Below, in pieces: positions 1-7,084 of a stretch of 30,604 bases of DNA; within the stretch, counting starts at the first letter, position 1; each line of letters starts with the position of its first letter. The stretch spans positions 1 to 30,604 of the forward strand of contig JAGBSU010000209.1 of NCBI GenBank assembly GCA_017631705.1, given 5' to 3'. Both the position numbers and the translations under genes were made by a program. Under the pieces are notes generated by a model, which saw only the letters and a program-made list of their open reading frames with translations, was not told the origin of the DNA and ran no database searches. This DNA is from Clostridia bacterium (GTDB lineage Bacteria > Bacillota > Clostridia > Oscillospirales > Acutalibacteraceae).

Positions 1-1
1 C

Positions 2-751
2 GAACAAGACGAGCAGCAACATGGCATGGCGATAGCACGAGCCTATCGGCAGTTGCCCAAAGAGTTTAAGGGGTTTTCTCGTGAGGTATTAGCACCGGTT
101 GGTGGAAGCCGACATGGCGTGATGAGTATTGCCGCCTTTTATGGGCGGTTTTTAGGGACACCGCATGCACCAAACAGCCACGAACAATGGCTGTACATAC
201 CGTCGTCGTCGCTTGGTTGTGCGTGTAACGGTGAAGTGTTTCGCGACGATTTGGGCGAGTTTTCCGCCGTACGGCAGGTGCTGTTACAAGGATATCCAGA
301 GGATATTCGCCGCAAGAAATTAGCAGGGCATGCCATTATGATGGCACAGGCGGGCCTTTATAACTACGCTCGTTGCGTAAAGAGGGGAGAGACCGGTGCG
401 GCACAATTGGCGGTGTTTGAATTTGTCAAGCATGCCATATCCACCGTGTATTTGTTAAACCGTACGTACGAGCCGTTTTATAAATGGGCGTATCGTGGGT
501 TGCGTGAATTACCGCTGTTGTCATCGTTAGAATCCTCGTTGGTGGCTCTGACCGAACTTGGCAACGACTCCCTCCAAGTTGAAGCAAAGAGAGAAAGTAT
601 GGAGGAAATTGCCACCTTGTTTGTGACAGAATACCACCGCCAAGGACTCACAAATAACAGTAGCATGGATTTGGAACGGCAAGCGTATGCGATTGTAAAC
701 GGCATCGCCGACCCGCAACTGCGCAATCGACATATTATGGATGGTGTTTGA
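2..751 (+). CDS. DUF4037-domain protein, 5' end outside window
   Basis: The reading frame is open to the left edge, so the gene starts upstream and only its last 249 codons are visible. An in-frame ATG at 26 has no ribosome binding site and is unlikely to be the true start. The visible part resembles the DUF4037 domain found C-terminal to nucleotidyltransferase-like folds: a FRDDLGEF segment, a YPEDIRRKK segment, and an LLNRTYEPFYKWAYRGLRELP stretch typical of the family's C-terminal half. Members are poorly characterised and are often annotated as putative nucleotidyltransferases. The catalytic GS-motif half would lie outside the window, so activity cannot be judged. The lipoprotein gene starts 42 bases downstream on the same strand and could be co-transcribed. 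The family call is from pattern memory and fairly secure; the function is unknown. Confidence 0.72.
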   Translation, partial: EQDEQQHGMAIARAYRQLPKEFKGFSREVLAPVGGSRHGVMSIAAFYGRFLGTPHAPNSHEQWLYIPSSSLGCACNGEVFRDDLGEFSAVRQVLLQGYPEDIRRKKLAGHAIMMAQAGLYNYARCVKRGETGAAQLAVFEFVKHAISTVYLLNRTYEPFYKWAYRGLRELPLLSSLESSLVALTELGNDSLQVEAKRESMEEIATLFVTEYHRQGLTNNSSMDLERQAYAIVNGIADPQLRNRHIMDGV

Positions 752-793
752 AAGAAATTACAAAATTTTGCCGGTGTAAAAAGGGGTTTAACA

Positions 794-1540
794 ATGAAAC
801 TGAAAAGTATTTTGACTTGCTTGATTATAGTATCTATGGTGTTTTTTGGTGGTTGCAAAAAAAATCAACTGGTTGTCAAGTATGTTATTTCCGACCAAGA
901 AAGCCAAATATATGAGGTTGACCAAAACATTTCGTCTTTAATTGATAACACAAGCACGCTGGAGTCTGTGAAAATATCATCCGTAGATATTCACGATTTT
1001 GTGCAAAAACATTTTCCTTTTGCGCTACCGTATACATACCGGATGAGTGAACTGTCGAACGATATGGGGCTTGGTCTTTTAAGAGAAACCGAGGAAGGTG
1101 CGCTATATAGTGTATATCCGGTTGACCAAGGTGGAAAATTGTTGGTTTTTTACAACAACGAAGAGTGGCAAGAAGAAACTGATGACCGTTCGATAATGCG
1201 TTGGTTCTATGTGCGGGAAGAGTTATGTTTTGATGATTTTAAGGAACTTATAGAGAACAAATGCAGCATAGAAGAAGTGATACGTGTTGATGAAACGGAG
1301 CAAATTTTCAAAAACCTTTGGTTTGGAGAATGGTTGTCCCGCGAGCCAAAACCGGAACGATTTGGCTCATGGCATTATTTAAGCGACGGCATTCTGGAAT
1401 TAGCATACGAAAAGAATGAAAAGGGTGCTGTTTTGGTTGATTATGCTTGGCACCCCGATTTTCAGTTGGATGATTGGCAAGCAGCAATGTACACACCGTA
1501 CAATGCCCGAGTGTTGGATATTGATTGTTTTTCTCGTTGA
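794..1540 (+). CDS. Hypothetical lipoprotein
   Basis: A 248-residue protein starts at an ATG behind an AAGGGG ribosome binding site. The N-terminus is a type II signal peptide: basic MKLK, a hydrophobic core, and a lipobox ending FFGGC with the lipidated cysteine at residue 21. It should therefore be anchored to the outer face of the membrane. The mature part is acidic and rich in Trp, Tyr and Glu, with no repeats and no further membrane segment. I do not recognise a family or catalytic motif. It follows the DUF4037 gene by 42 bases and ends at a strong intrinsic terminator, so the two may form one transcript. The gene is convincing (signal, RBS, terminator); the function is unknown. Confidence 0.8.
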   Translation: MKLKSILTCLIIVSMVFFGGCKKNQLVVKYVISDQESQIYEVDQNISSLIDNTSTLESVKISSVDIHDFVQKHFPFALPYTYRMSELSNDMGLGLLRETEEGALYSVYPVDQGGKLLVFYNNEEWQEETDDRSIMRWFYVREELCFDDFKELIENKCSIEEVIRVDETEQIFKNLWFGEWLSREPKPERFGSWHYLSDGILELAYEKNEKGAVLVDYAWHPDFQLDDWQAAMYTPYNARVLDIDCFSR

Positions 1541-1557
1541 AGATTAAAAAGTCCATC

Positions 1558-1594
1558 AAAAGAAAACCACGCGACTATCGCGTGGTTTTCTTTT
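1558..1594 (+). terminator. Intrinsic terminator after lipoprotein gene
   Basis: A perfect 16-bp stem (1558-1573 with 1579-1594) encloses an ACTAT loop. The right arm ends in a T-rich tract. It lies 18 bases after the lipoprotein stop codon. Confidence 0.9.
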
Positions 1595-1596
1595 AC

Positions 1597-1631
1597 AAAA
1601 AATCCGCGTGTAAAGTTTTATTACACGCGGA
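1597..1631 (-). terminator. Intrinsic terminator after XRE gene
   Basis: An 11-bp perfect stem (1603-1613 with 1621-1631) is followed, reading the minus strand, by six T residues (1602 down to 1597). It sits just downstream of the XRE-family gene. Together with the adjacent plus-strand terminator it separates two convergent genes. Confidence 0.88.
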
Positions 1632-1647
1632 GAAAGTAGTAAGCCGG

Positions 1648-1884
1648 TTAAAACAAGTCGTTGACAGTGACACCCAAAACTTGTGAAACAGCAAAAAGCT
1701 CTTTATCGGTGGCACAGCGTATTTGACCTTCCAATTTAGAATAGCTGGTGGGATTGATATCCAGACCAAAGGCTTGTAGCTTGGCGATAAAATCTTTTTG
1801 TGAGAGGTTTTTCTCTTTTCGTAGTTTTTCAATATTGGCACCAACCATGTTGCAAGTACCGTGTGGTTGTTTTCGGGTTTTCAT
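1648..1884 (-). CDS. XRE-family helix-turn-helix regulator
   Basis: A 78-residue protein consisting almost entirely of one Cro/CI-type helix-turn-helix domain (about residues 15-70). NIEKLRKEKNLSQKDFIAKL forms the first helices, and NPTSYSKLEG is the recognition region. The chosen ATG at 1884 follows a GAGGTG ribosome binding site; an internal ATG at 1848 is less well supported. There is no second domain, so it probably acts as a dimeric repressor. It diverges from the small unknown gene at 1979, and the shared intergenic region carries inverted repeats overlapping both promoters. That suggests it represses itself and its neighbour, which is inference. It ends at its own terminator. Confidence 0.9.
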   Translation of the reverse strand: MKTRKQPHGTCNMVGANIEKLRKEKNLSQKDFIAKLQAFGLDINPTSYSKLEGQIRCATDKELFAVSQVLGVTVNDLF

Positions 1885-1895
1885 AGCATCACCTC

Positions 1896-1936
1896 ATAAT
1901 TTATGTAAATTATAGGCGGTAATGCTCTTTACATAA
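1896..1936. promoter_or_regulatory. Candidate XRE operator region (inverted repeats)
   Basis: Two nested symmetries lie between the divergent genes. One is an 18-bp palindrome at 1896-1913 with 8-bp arms (ATAATTTA and TAAATTAT). The other is a 9-bp inverted pair, TTATGTAAA at 1901-1909 and TTTACATAA at 1928-1936. The first overlaps the minus-strand -10 (TATAAT, 1914-1909). The second overlaps the plus-strand -35. The symmetry is read directly; assignment to the XRE protein is inference. Confidence 0.55.
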
Positions 1937-1956
1937 TTCCGAAAAAGAATTATAAT
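1928..1956 (+). promoter_or_regulatory. Promoter for the 92-codon gene
   Basis: TTTACA (1928-1933), a 17-bp spacer, then a consensus TATAAT (1951-1956). The spacing is optimal, and the start codon follows about 20 bases after the -10. Confidence 0.75.
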
Positions 1957-1978
1957 AGTTATAAATAAGAAAAGAACG

Positions 1979-2257
1979 GTGAAACAGATGGGGTTAAATT
2001 GGAAGTGCCAATATGAGTATGAGTACATAGAGCCGTATTTACACGAATCGGATGGAAAAATTCACAGTTTGCTTTTGGATTTTTCCAGCCAATATAAAGG
2101 CAATAGGTGCGATGAAGAATATAGTATTTTGACAGACAACATATTGCTTAACATGCAAAAAAGCGGATATGAAATTGTTGATGTTAAAATAAGTACGATT
2201 ATGCTTGAAGATATCACACAAACAATGTGTGTCAAGACTTTGATTTTGTATAAGTAA
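1979..2257 (+). CDS. Small hypothetical protein
   Basis: A 92-codon frame starting at GTG 1979, or at the in-frame ATG 1988; neither has a strong ribosome binding site. I favour this as a real gene because it has a near-consensus promoter immediately upstream, is divergent from a repressor gene, and ends directly at a hairpin terminator. The protein is acidic and soluble, rich in Tyr and Leu, with no signal peptide, membrane segment or familiar motif. The stretch around EIVDVKISTIML suggests a beta-rich C-terminal half. It is not obviously a toxin. Its function is unknown, and it is the likely target of the adjacent XRE regulator. Confidence 0.6.
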   Translation: MKQMGLNWKCQYEYEYIEPYLHESDGKIHSLLLDFSSQYKGNRCDEEYSILTDNILLNMQKSGYEIVDVKISTIMLEDITQTMCVKTLILYK

Positions 2258-2295
2258 ATGCACCGTCGTTGTTAGCAAGGCAGCGACGGTGCATT
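2257..2295. terminator. Bidirectional terminator between convergent genes
   Basis: A 12-bp perfect stem (AATGCACCGTCG at 2257-2268 with CGACGGTGCATT at 2284-2295), with further wobble pairing inside. It lies between the stop of the plus-strand small gene and the stop of minus-strand trxB. T-tracts are modest on both sides. Confidence 0.75.
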
Positions 2296-2305
2296 ATGAT
2301 TGTAT

Positions 2306-3211
2306 TTAATTATCCAAATACCGACAAGCGGCAAGTGCGGCAACCGCGCCGTCTGCGGCGGCGGTGGTGACTTGACGAATGTGTTTTTGTCTGCAATCGC
2401 CGGCAACAAAAATGCCGGGAGTACCTGTTAGACAGTCTTCACCGTAATCGGCATAGCCGCGTTCGTCTAATTTGAGAACGTTGGCAAACGCTTCGTTTTG
2501 CGGAATCAACCCGATGGCGACAAACAAGCCGTCCAGCGGTAAATCGGTTTTTGAACCGTCGGCGGTTTTGCAAAGGGTAACACCTGTAAAAGCCGCGTCG
2601 CCCAATAAAGCGGCAACCGTTGTGCCCAAAATGATGTCGATGTTGGCTTTTGCTTCAACTTGCTCACACAGTTTTCCTTCGCCGGTGAGGAAATCCAGGT
2701 TTTGAATGATATACACCTTTTTGGCGAGTTCGGACAACTGCAACGCTTCTTGCAAAGCGGAGTTGCCGCCGCCGACCACACCGACGACTTGGTCTTTAAA
2801 GAACGCACCGTCGCATACGGCACAAAAGGAAATACCTTCGCCGATAAAATCTTCTTCTTTGGGTAATCCCAACAAACGGTGTTTGGCACCGGTGGCAATA
2901 ATGACGGCTTTGGCTTCAAAGGTATCGCTGTCCGTGACAACGGTTTTAACCTCACCGTCGGTAATTGACAATACTTCGCCGAATTCAAAATCAGCGCCTT
3001 GTTCGGCCAACTGTTCAACTAATTTTTCAGAAAACTCATTGCCGGTAACGCTAAGAAAACCGGGGATATTTTCTACTTTGGGCGAAAAGGTGATTTGACC
3101 GCCGAAAGTGGCTTTTTCAATCACTAAAACAGTTTTATTAGCACGTCGTGCGTAGAGTGCGGCGGTCAGCCCCGCAGGGCCGCCGCCGACAACAACAATA
3201 TCATACATCAT
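2306..3211 (-). CDS. trxB: Thioredoxin reductase-like flavoprotein
   Basis: A 301-residue, FAD-dependent low-molecular-weight thioredoxin reductase family protein. The FAD site is VVGGGPAGLTAA near residue 8, and the redox pair is C130-A-V-C133 followed by DGAFF. A C-terminal FVAGDCR segment completes the FAD site. The second nucleotide-binding loop is GVVGGGNSALQEA. The HRRxxxR motif that normally binds the NADPH 2'-phosphate is absent: the equivalent stretch reads IIQNLDFLTGEGKL. The electron donor may therefore not be NADPH. The gene overlaps the nrdD stop by one base (TAATG), so translation is probably coupled. Its likely role is reduction of the redoxin domain fused to NrdD. The family is certain; the donor is unknown. 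Confidence 0.95.
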   Translation of the reverse strand: MMYDIVVVGGGPAGLTAALYARRANKTVLVIEKATFGGQITFSPKVENIPGFLSVTGNEFSEKLVEQLAEQGADFEFGEVLSITDGEVKTVVTDSDTFEAKAVIIATGAKHRLLGLPKEEDFIGEGISFCAVCDGAFFKDQVVGVVGGGNSALQEALQLSELAKKVYIIQNLDFLTGEGKLCEQVEAKANIDIILGTTVAALLGDAAFTGVTLCKTADGSKTDLPLDGLFVAIGLIPQNEAFANVLKLDERGYADYGEDCLTGTPGIFVAGDCRQKHIRQVTTAAADGAVAALAACRYLDN

Positions 3212-5580
3212 TACAGTCCGAGTCCTTTTTTGATAGCACCGACACCGGCAAATTTCTCAACTTCGCCGTTTTTCACAACTACCAAGGTGGGGGCTTGCTT
3301 AATGCCCAGAGCGTTGGTTAACTCAATGTTATCGGTTGCCAACAATTTCTCGTAAACATAACCGGCTTTATCCATCATGGTGCAAGCGATTTTGCAGTTC
3401 GGGCAAGTAGCGGAAGTGAAGAGGTAGCTACCATCGGCCAATTCTGCTGTTTGGGTAGCGGGAACTGCTGCCACTTCTTCCTTATTTTCTGCCGGACGAT
3501 TGAGAACGCTGGTTTCGATGTTGTATTCACGGCGTTCGTTGTATTCTTGAGTTTTACCGGCGTTCCAGTTTTGAACCGGACGATAGTAACCGGTGATACG
3601 GCTGTAAACCTCTGCCGATTCGCCGCATTCCGGACAAACAAATTGTTCACCGGTCAAATAGCCGTGGTTCTTACACACCGAGTAGGTCGGGGAAATGGTG
3701 TAATACGGCAGTTTGTAGTTCTCGGCAATCTTACGTACCAAGTTGGCAGCGGCTTCCCAATCGGGCATTTTTTCGCCGAGGAAAGCGTGGAACACGGTGC
3801 CTGAGGTGTAAAGCGTTTGCAAGTCGTCTTGGATATCCAAAGCTGAGAAGATATCATCGGTATAGCCAACCGGCAAGTGGCTGCTGTTGGTGTAGTACGG
3901 AGCGCCACCGGCTTCGGATGCGGTGATGATTTCGGGGAATTGCTCCACGTCGTGTTTTGCCAAACGATAGGAAGTGGATTCAGCAGGAGTGGCTTCCAAG
4001 TTGTACAAATCGCCGTATTCTTCTTGGTAATCCGATAAACGCTCTCTCATGTGGTCAAGCACTTGTTTGGTGAATTCTTGGCATTTTTCGGTGGTCATGT
4101 CCGCTTTTACCCAGTTGGCATTCAAACCGGCTTCGTTCATGCCGACCAAGCCAATGGTGGAGAAGTGGTTGCCAAACGAACCGAGGTAACGTTTGGTGTA
4201 GGGATACAAACCTTCTTCTAACAACTTCGTGATGACGGTACGTTTGATTTTGAGCGAACGAGCGGCAATATCCATCATGTGGTCTAAACGTTTGTAGAAA
4301 TCTTCTTCGTCGGTTGCCATGTACGCCAAACGCGGCATATTGATGGTGACAACACCGACCGAACCGGTGCTTTCGCCCGAACCGAAGTAACCGCCGGATT
4401 TTTTACGGAGTTCACGCAAGTCCAAACGCAAACGACAGCACATTGAACGCACGTCGCTGGGTTCCATATCGCTGTTGATATAGTTGGAGAAGTACGGAGT
4501 ACCGTATTTAGCAGTCATTTCAAACAACAGTTTGTTGTTTTCGGTGGGCGACCAGTCAAAGTCACGTGTGATGGAATAGGTGGGGATAGGATATTGGAAG
4601 CCACGACCGTTAGCATCGCCTTCAATCATGATTTCAATAAACGCTTTGTTAATAAGGCGCATTTCTTCTTGGCAATCACCATAGGTGAAATCCATTTCCT
4701 CGCCACCGACAATTGCCGGCAAATCGCGCAAGTCGGCCGGAACGGTCCAGTCGAGCGTGATGTTGGAGAACGGCGCTTGCGTACCCCAACGAGAGGGGGT
4801 GTTCACACCGTAAATAAAGGATTGCACGCATTGTTTGACTTCTTTGTAGGAAAGGTTGTCAACCTTAACAAACGGTGCCAAGTAGGTATCGAAAGACGAG
4901 AACGCTTGTGCGCCTGCCCATTCGTTTTGCATGATACCGAGGAAGTTTACCATTTGGTTGCACAACGTCGAAAGGTGGCTGGCAGGGGAGGATGTGATTT
5001 TACCCGGAACACCGCCCAAACCTTCTTTGATAAGTTGTTTCAAGCTCCAACCGGCACAGTAACCGGTCAACATAGAGAGGTCGTGAATGTGGATATCGCA
5101 GTTGCGGTGAGCACTGCTGATTTCCTCGTCGTAAATTTCCGACAACCAGTAGTTAGCGGTAATCGCACCGGAGTTGGAAAGAATCAAACCGCCGACGGAA
5201 TAGGTGACGGTGGAGTTTTCTTTCACACGCCAGTCTAACACATTGACGTAGTTGTTAACGGTTTCTTTATAATCTAAATAAGAACTCTTTAAGTTGCGGA
5301 GTTTTTCGCGTTGTTTACGGTACAAAATGTAAGCCTTGGCTACGCCCTCGTAACCACCCTGGCTCAGCACCGTTTCCACGCTATCCTGGATATCTTCCAC
5401 GGCCACAAAACCGTCTTTAATTTTCGGGAGAAAATGTGCCGAAACTTTCAACGCTAAGAAATCGATAATGTTATCGGTGTATTCAGTCCCTGTCGCCTCA
5501 AAGGCTTTTTTCATAGCGTCGGCAATTTTGTTGATGTCAAATTCTGCTTTTTTTCCGTCTCGTTTAATGATCTGATACAT
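3211..5580 (-). CDS. nrdD: Anaerobic ribonucleoside-triphosphate reductase with C-terminal redoxin domain
   Basis: A 789-residue class III reductase, which makes deoxyribonucleotides without oxygen using a glycyl radical. Residues 3-95 are an ATP-cone allosteric domain. The ten-stranded barrel follows, including NTPSRWGTQAPFSNITLDW. A zinc site (CKNHGYLTGEQFVCPECG) precedes the radical loop NWNAGKTQEY, with the radical glycine at residue 675. Unusually, about 75 extra residues follow, from about 716 to the end. They form a thioredoxin/glutaredoxin-like domain with C726-P-N-C729 and a QAPTLVV cis-proline segment. This suggests that the fused redoxin, rather than formate, supplies electrons. 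It lies 26 bases after nrdG and overlaps trxB by one base. The ribosome binding site is AAAAGGAGAGG. Confidence 0.97.
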   Translation of the reverse strand: MYQIIKRDGKKAEFDINKIADAMKKAFEATGTEYTDNIIDFLALKVSAHFLPKIKDGFVAVEDIQDSVETVLSQGGYEGVAKAYILYRKQREKLRNLKSSYLDYKETVNNYVNVLDWRVKENSTVTYSVGGLILSNSGAITANYWLSEIYDEEISSAHRNCDIHIHDLSMLTGYCAGWSLKQLIKEGLGGVPGKITSSPASHLSTLCNQMVNFLGIMQNEWAGAQAFSSFDTYLAPFVKVDNLSYKEVKQCVQSFIYGVNTPSRWGTQAPFSNITLDWTVPADLRDLPAIVGGEEMDFTYGDCQEEMRLINKAFIEIMIEGDANGRGFQYPIPTYSITRDFDWSPTENNKLLFEMTAKYGTPYFSNYINSDMEPSDVRSMCCRLRLDLRELRKKSGGYFGSGESTGSVGVVTINMPRLAYMATDEEDFYKRLDHMMDIAARSLKIKRTVITKLLEEGLYPYTKRYLGSFGNHFSTIGLVGMNEAGLNANWVKADMTTEKCQEFTKQVLDHMRERLSDYQEEYGDLYNLEATPAESTSYRLAKHDVEQFPEIITASEAGGAPYYTNSSHLPVGYTDDIFSALDIQDDLQTLYTSGTVFHAFLGEKMPDWEAAANLVRKIAENYKLPYYTISPTYSVCKNHGYLTGEQFVCPECGESAEVYSRITGYYRPVQNWNAGKTQEYNERREYNIETSVLNRPAENKEEVAAVPATQTAELADGSYLFTSATCPNCKIACTMMDKAGYVYEKLLATDNIELTNALGIKQAPTLVVVKNGEVEKFAGVGAIKKGLGL

Positions 5581-5606
5581 TTTTACCTCTCCTTTTTTCG
5601 TAATAG

Positions 5607-6308
5607 TTAACGCGTAGTCGTACCGCGCACTTGCACGGAGGGAACGTAGGGGCGAACCGCCTTAGCAAAATCCAACAGTTCTTGGTCGCTGAATGCTCCC
5701 AAACCGTCGGGAGCAATGAGGTTGCCGGAATCCTTGAACTGTTGCAAATAGTACTCACGAGCACCGCGAATCCATTGAGCCAATTCGATAAGGCTTTCCT
5801 TGGTGTGGATCCCTTTTACCACCGTGGTACGAAATTCGTACACAATGTCGCCGTTCATGAGCAGGTTTTTGGAGGCGGTCACCGCCTCCATATCGGGGTG
5901 CGGCAGGCCTACCGCCGCGGAATACTGTGTAGGGCTGTGTTTGATATCCATGGCGACACGGTCGACCAATCGGTTATCAAGCAACTGTTTGAGCCGCTTT
6001 GGCTGTGTGCCGTTGGTATCCAGTTTAATAGGATACCCCAAAGCCTTGATGCGTTCAAACAACGCCGGCAAATCGGCGTGCAGAAGCGGCTCACCACCGG
6101 TGAACACCACACCCTCCAAAATGCCTTGCCGCTTTTTAAGAAAAGACAGCAACTCATCTTCGGTAAGGGTAGCGTCTGTCGGCTGTGTTACCAAAGAGGC
6201 ATTGTGACAAAACGGACAACGAAAGTTGCAACCGTTTGTAAAAACCGTGCAAGCAACCTTACCCGGATAATCCAACAAGGTTAATTTTTGCAAACCGGAT
6301 AATTGCAC
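5607..6308 (-). CDS. nrdG: Anaerobic ribonucleotide reductase activase (radical SAM)
   Basis: A 233-residue radical SAM protein that installs the glycyl radical in NrdD. The [4Fe-4S] motif is C27-x3-C31-x2-C34 (CNFRCPFC), followed by the SAM-binding GGEP motif in VVFTGGEPLL. The N-terminus (GLQKLTLLDYPGKVACTVF) is typical of the longer clostridial activases. Translation starts at GTG 6308, preceded by GGGGAGGTGA at good spacing; no ATG is available in this position. It is the first gene of the nrdG-nrdD-trxB operon. A well-formed promoter and an NrdR-box palindrome lie immediately upstream. Confidence 0.96.
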   Translation of the reverse strand: MQLSGLQKLTLLDYPGKVACTVFTNGCNFRCPFCHNASLVTQPTDATLTEDELLSFLKKRQGILEGVVFTGGEPLLHADLPALFERIKALGYPIKLDTNGTQPKRLKQLLDNRLVDRVAMDIKHSPTQYSAAVGLPHPDMEAVTASKNLLMNGDIVYEFRTTVVKGIHTKESLIELAQWIRGAREYYLQQFKDSGNLIAPDGLGAFSDQELLDFAKAVRPYVPSVQVRGTTTR

Positions 6309-6339
6309 CGCGTGTCACCTCCCCATTGTAAGCCTTGTC

Positions 6340-6368
6340 AGTATACCACATCTTGTGGAAATAGTCAA
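6340..6368 (-). promoter_or_regulatory. Promoter of the nrdG-nrdD-trxB operon
   Basis: On the minus strand, TTGACT (6368-6363) is followed by a 17-bp spacer and TATACT (6345-6340). It lies about 30 bases upstream of the nrdG GTG start. Confidence 0.8.
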
Positions 6369-6376
6369 GGACAAAA

Positions 6377-6392
6377 ACACAATATATTGTGA
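6377..6392. promoter_or_regulatory. NrdR box upstream of nrd promoter
   Basis: The sequence ACACAATATATTGTGA contains a perfect 14-bp palindrome (6378-6391) and matches the known NrdR-box consensus (acaCwATATATwGTgt). It lies 8 bases upstream of the nrd -35. NrdR boxes normally occur in pairs about three helical turns apart. A degenerate partner, CCACA-N3-TGTGG at 6346-6358, lies inside the promoter spacer with its centre about 32 bases away. NrdR control of this operon is therefore likely. Confidence 0.8.
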
Positions 6393-6485
6393 GAAAAATC
6401 ATAAAACAAGTAAAAATAGGGAATATATGGTGTTTCGTAAAAAAGGAAAAATGCCGATAAATTGCTGAAAAGTGAGTTTACGGGC

Positions 6486-6515
6486 TTGACAGCGGTGTTA
6501 CAATAATAGCATAAA
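6486..6515 (+). promoter_or_regulatory. Probable promoter for the C_GCAxxG_C_C gene
   Basis: A consensus TTGACA (6486-6491) is followed at 18 bp by CATAAA (6510-6515). The -35 is strong and the -10 weak. It lies 25 bases before the ATG at 6541. Confidence 0.55.
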
Positions 6516-6540
6516 AATTTTTTCATAGGGAGTGATTTTT

Positions 6541-6984
6541 ATGGGACAACGAGCAGAAAGAGCAAAAGAATTATTTTTAGAGGGATACAATTGCAGTCAA
6601 GCGGTTTTGGGTGCTTTTTGTGAGGATATTGGATTGGAATTTGAAACAGCGATAAAGCTATCCTCATCGTTTGGTGGCGGTATGGGACAACTGCGTGAGG
6701 TTTGTGGTGCGGTAAGCGCCTTATTTATGATAGCCGGCATACAGCAAGGATATACTTCGCCGACCGATGCTAAAGCCAAGGTGGAGCACTATAAACGCAT
6801 TCAGAAATTGGCAAAGCAGTTTTGCGAAAAACGAGGGACCATTATTTGCCGAGATTTACTGACCATGAAACCGACAGGTACGGTAGAGTACCATGACCGT
6901 GATGAAAAATATTACAAAGCACGTCCGTGTCTCGGTGTTGTAGAGGACGCGGCGTTGCTTGCAGAAAAACTGTTCGAAGAATAA
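6541..6984 (+). CDS. C_GCAxxG_C_C family protein
   Basis: A 147-residue protein of the C_GCAxxG_C_C family, named for its spaced cysteines. Visible elements are EGYNCSQAV (C18), FGGGMGQLREVCGAVSA (C55), and later cysteines at 95, 103 and 130. Members are small soluble proteins, widespread in anaerobes, and are presumed to bind metal or act in redox reactions; no biochemical role is established. The ATG at 6541 is chosen because GGGAGTGA sits at normal spacing; a GTG nine bases upstream overlaps that site. Its own promoter-like sequence lies upstream, and putP follows with a separate promoter. Confidence 0.9.
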   Translation: MGQRAERAKELFLEGYNCSQAVLGAFCEDIGLEFETAIKLSSSFGGGMGQLREVCGAVSALFMIAGIQQGYTSPTDAKAKVEHYKRIQKLAKQFCEKRGTIICRDLLTMKPTGTVEYHDRDEKYYKARPCLGVVEDAALLAEKLFEE

Positions 6985-7020
6985 TCTTTTTCTAGAAAAT
7001 AGGATTTTTTGTTATTTCTA

Positions 7021-7050
7021 TTGTCTTTTTATTAGAAGGTATGGTATAAT
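7021..7050 (+). promoter_or_regulatory. Promoter for the sodium:solute symporter gene
   Basis: TTGTCT (7021-7026), an 18-bp spacer, and TATAAT (7045-7050) preceded by TGG, an extended -10. The start codon is 35 bases downstream. Confidence 0.75.
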
Positions 7051-7084
7051 CATACATATTTTTATAAAAGAAGAGGGGAAAAAC

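Noticed and set aside
4594..5238. A 214-codon open frame on the plus strand
   Set aside because: It lies fully antisense to the conserved nrdD barrel region, has no ribosome binding site, and reads as low-complexity shadow sequence.
5631..6284. A 217-codon open frame on the plus strand
   Set aside because: It is antisense to nrdG, whose radical SAM motifs are unambiguous. It has no promoter or ribosome binding site of its own.
6393..6485. A possible riboswitch or leader RNA in the nrdG / C_GCAxxG_C_C gap
   Set aside because: The stretch is A-rich with no stable stems or conserved riboswitch elements that I can recognise.
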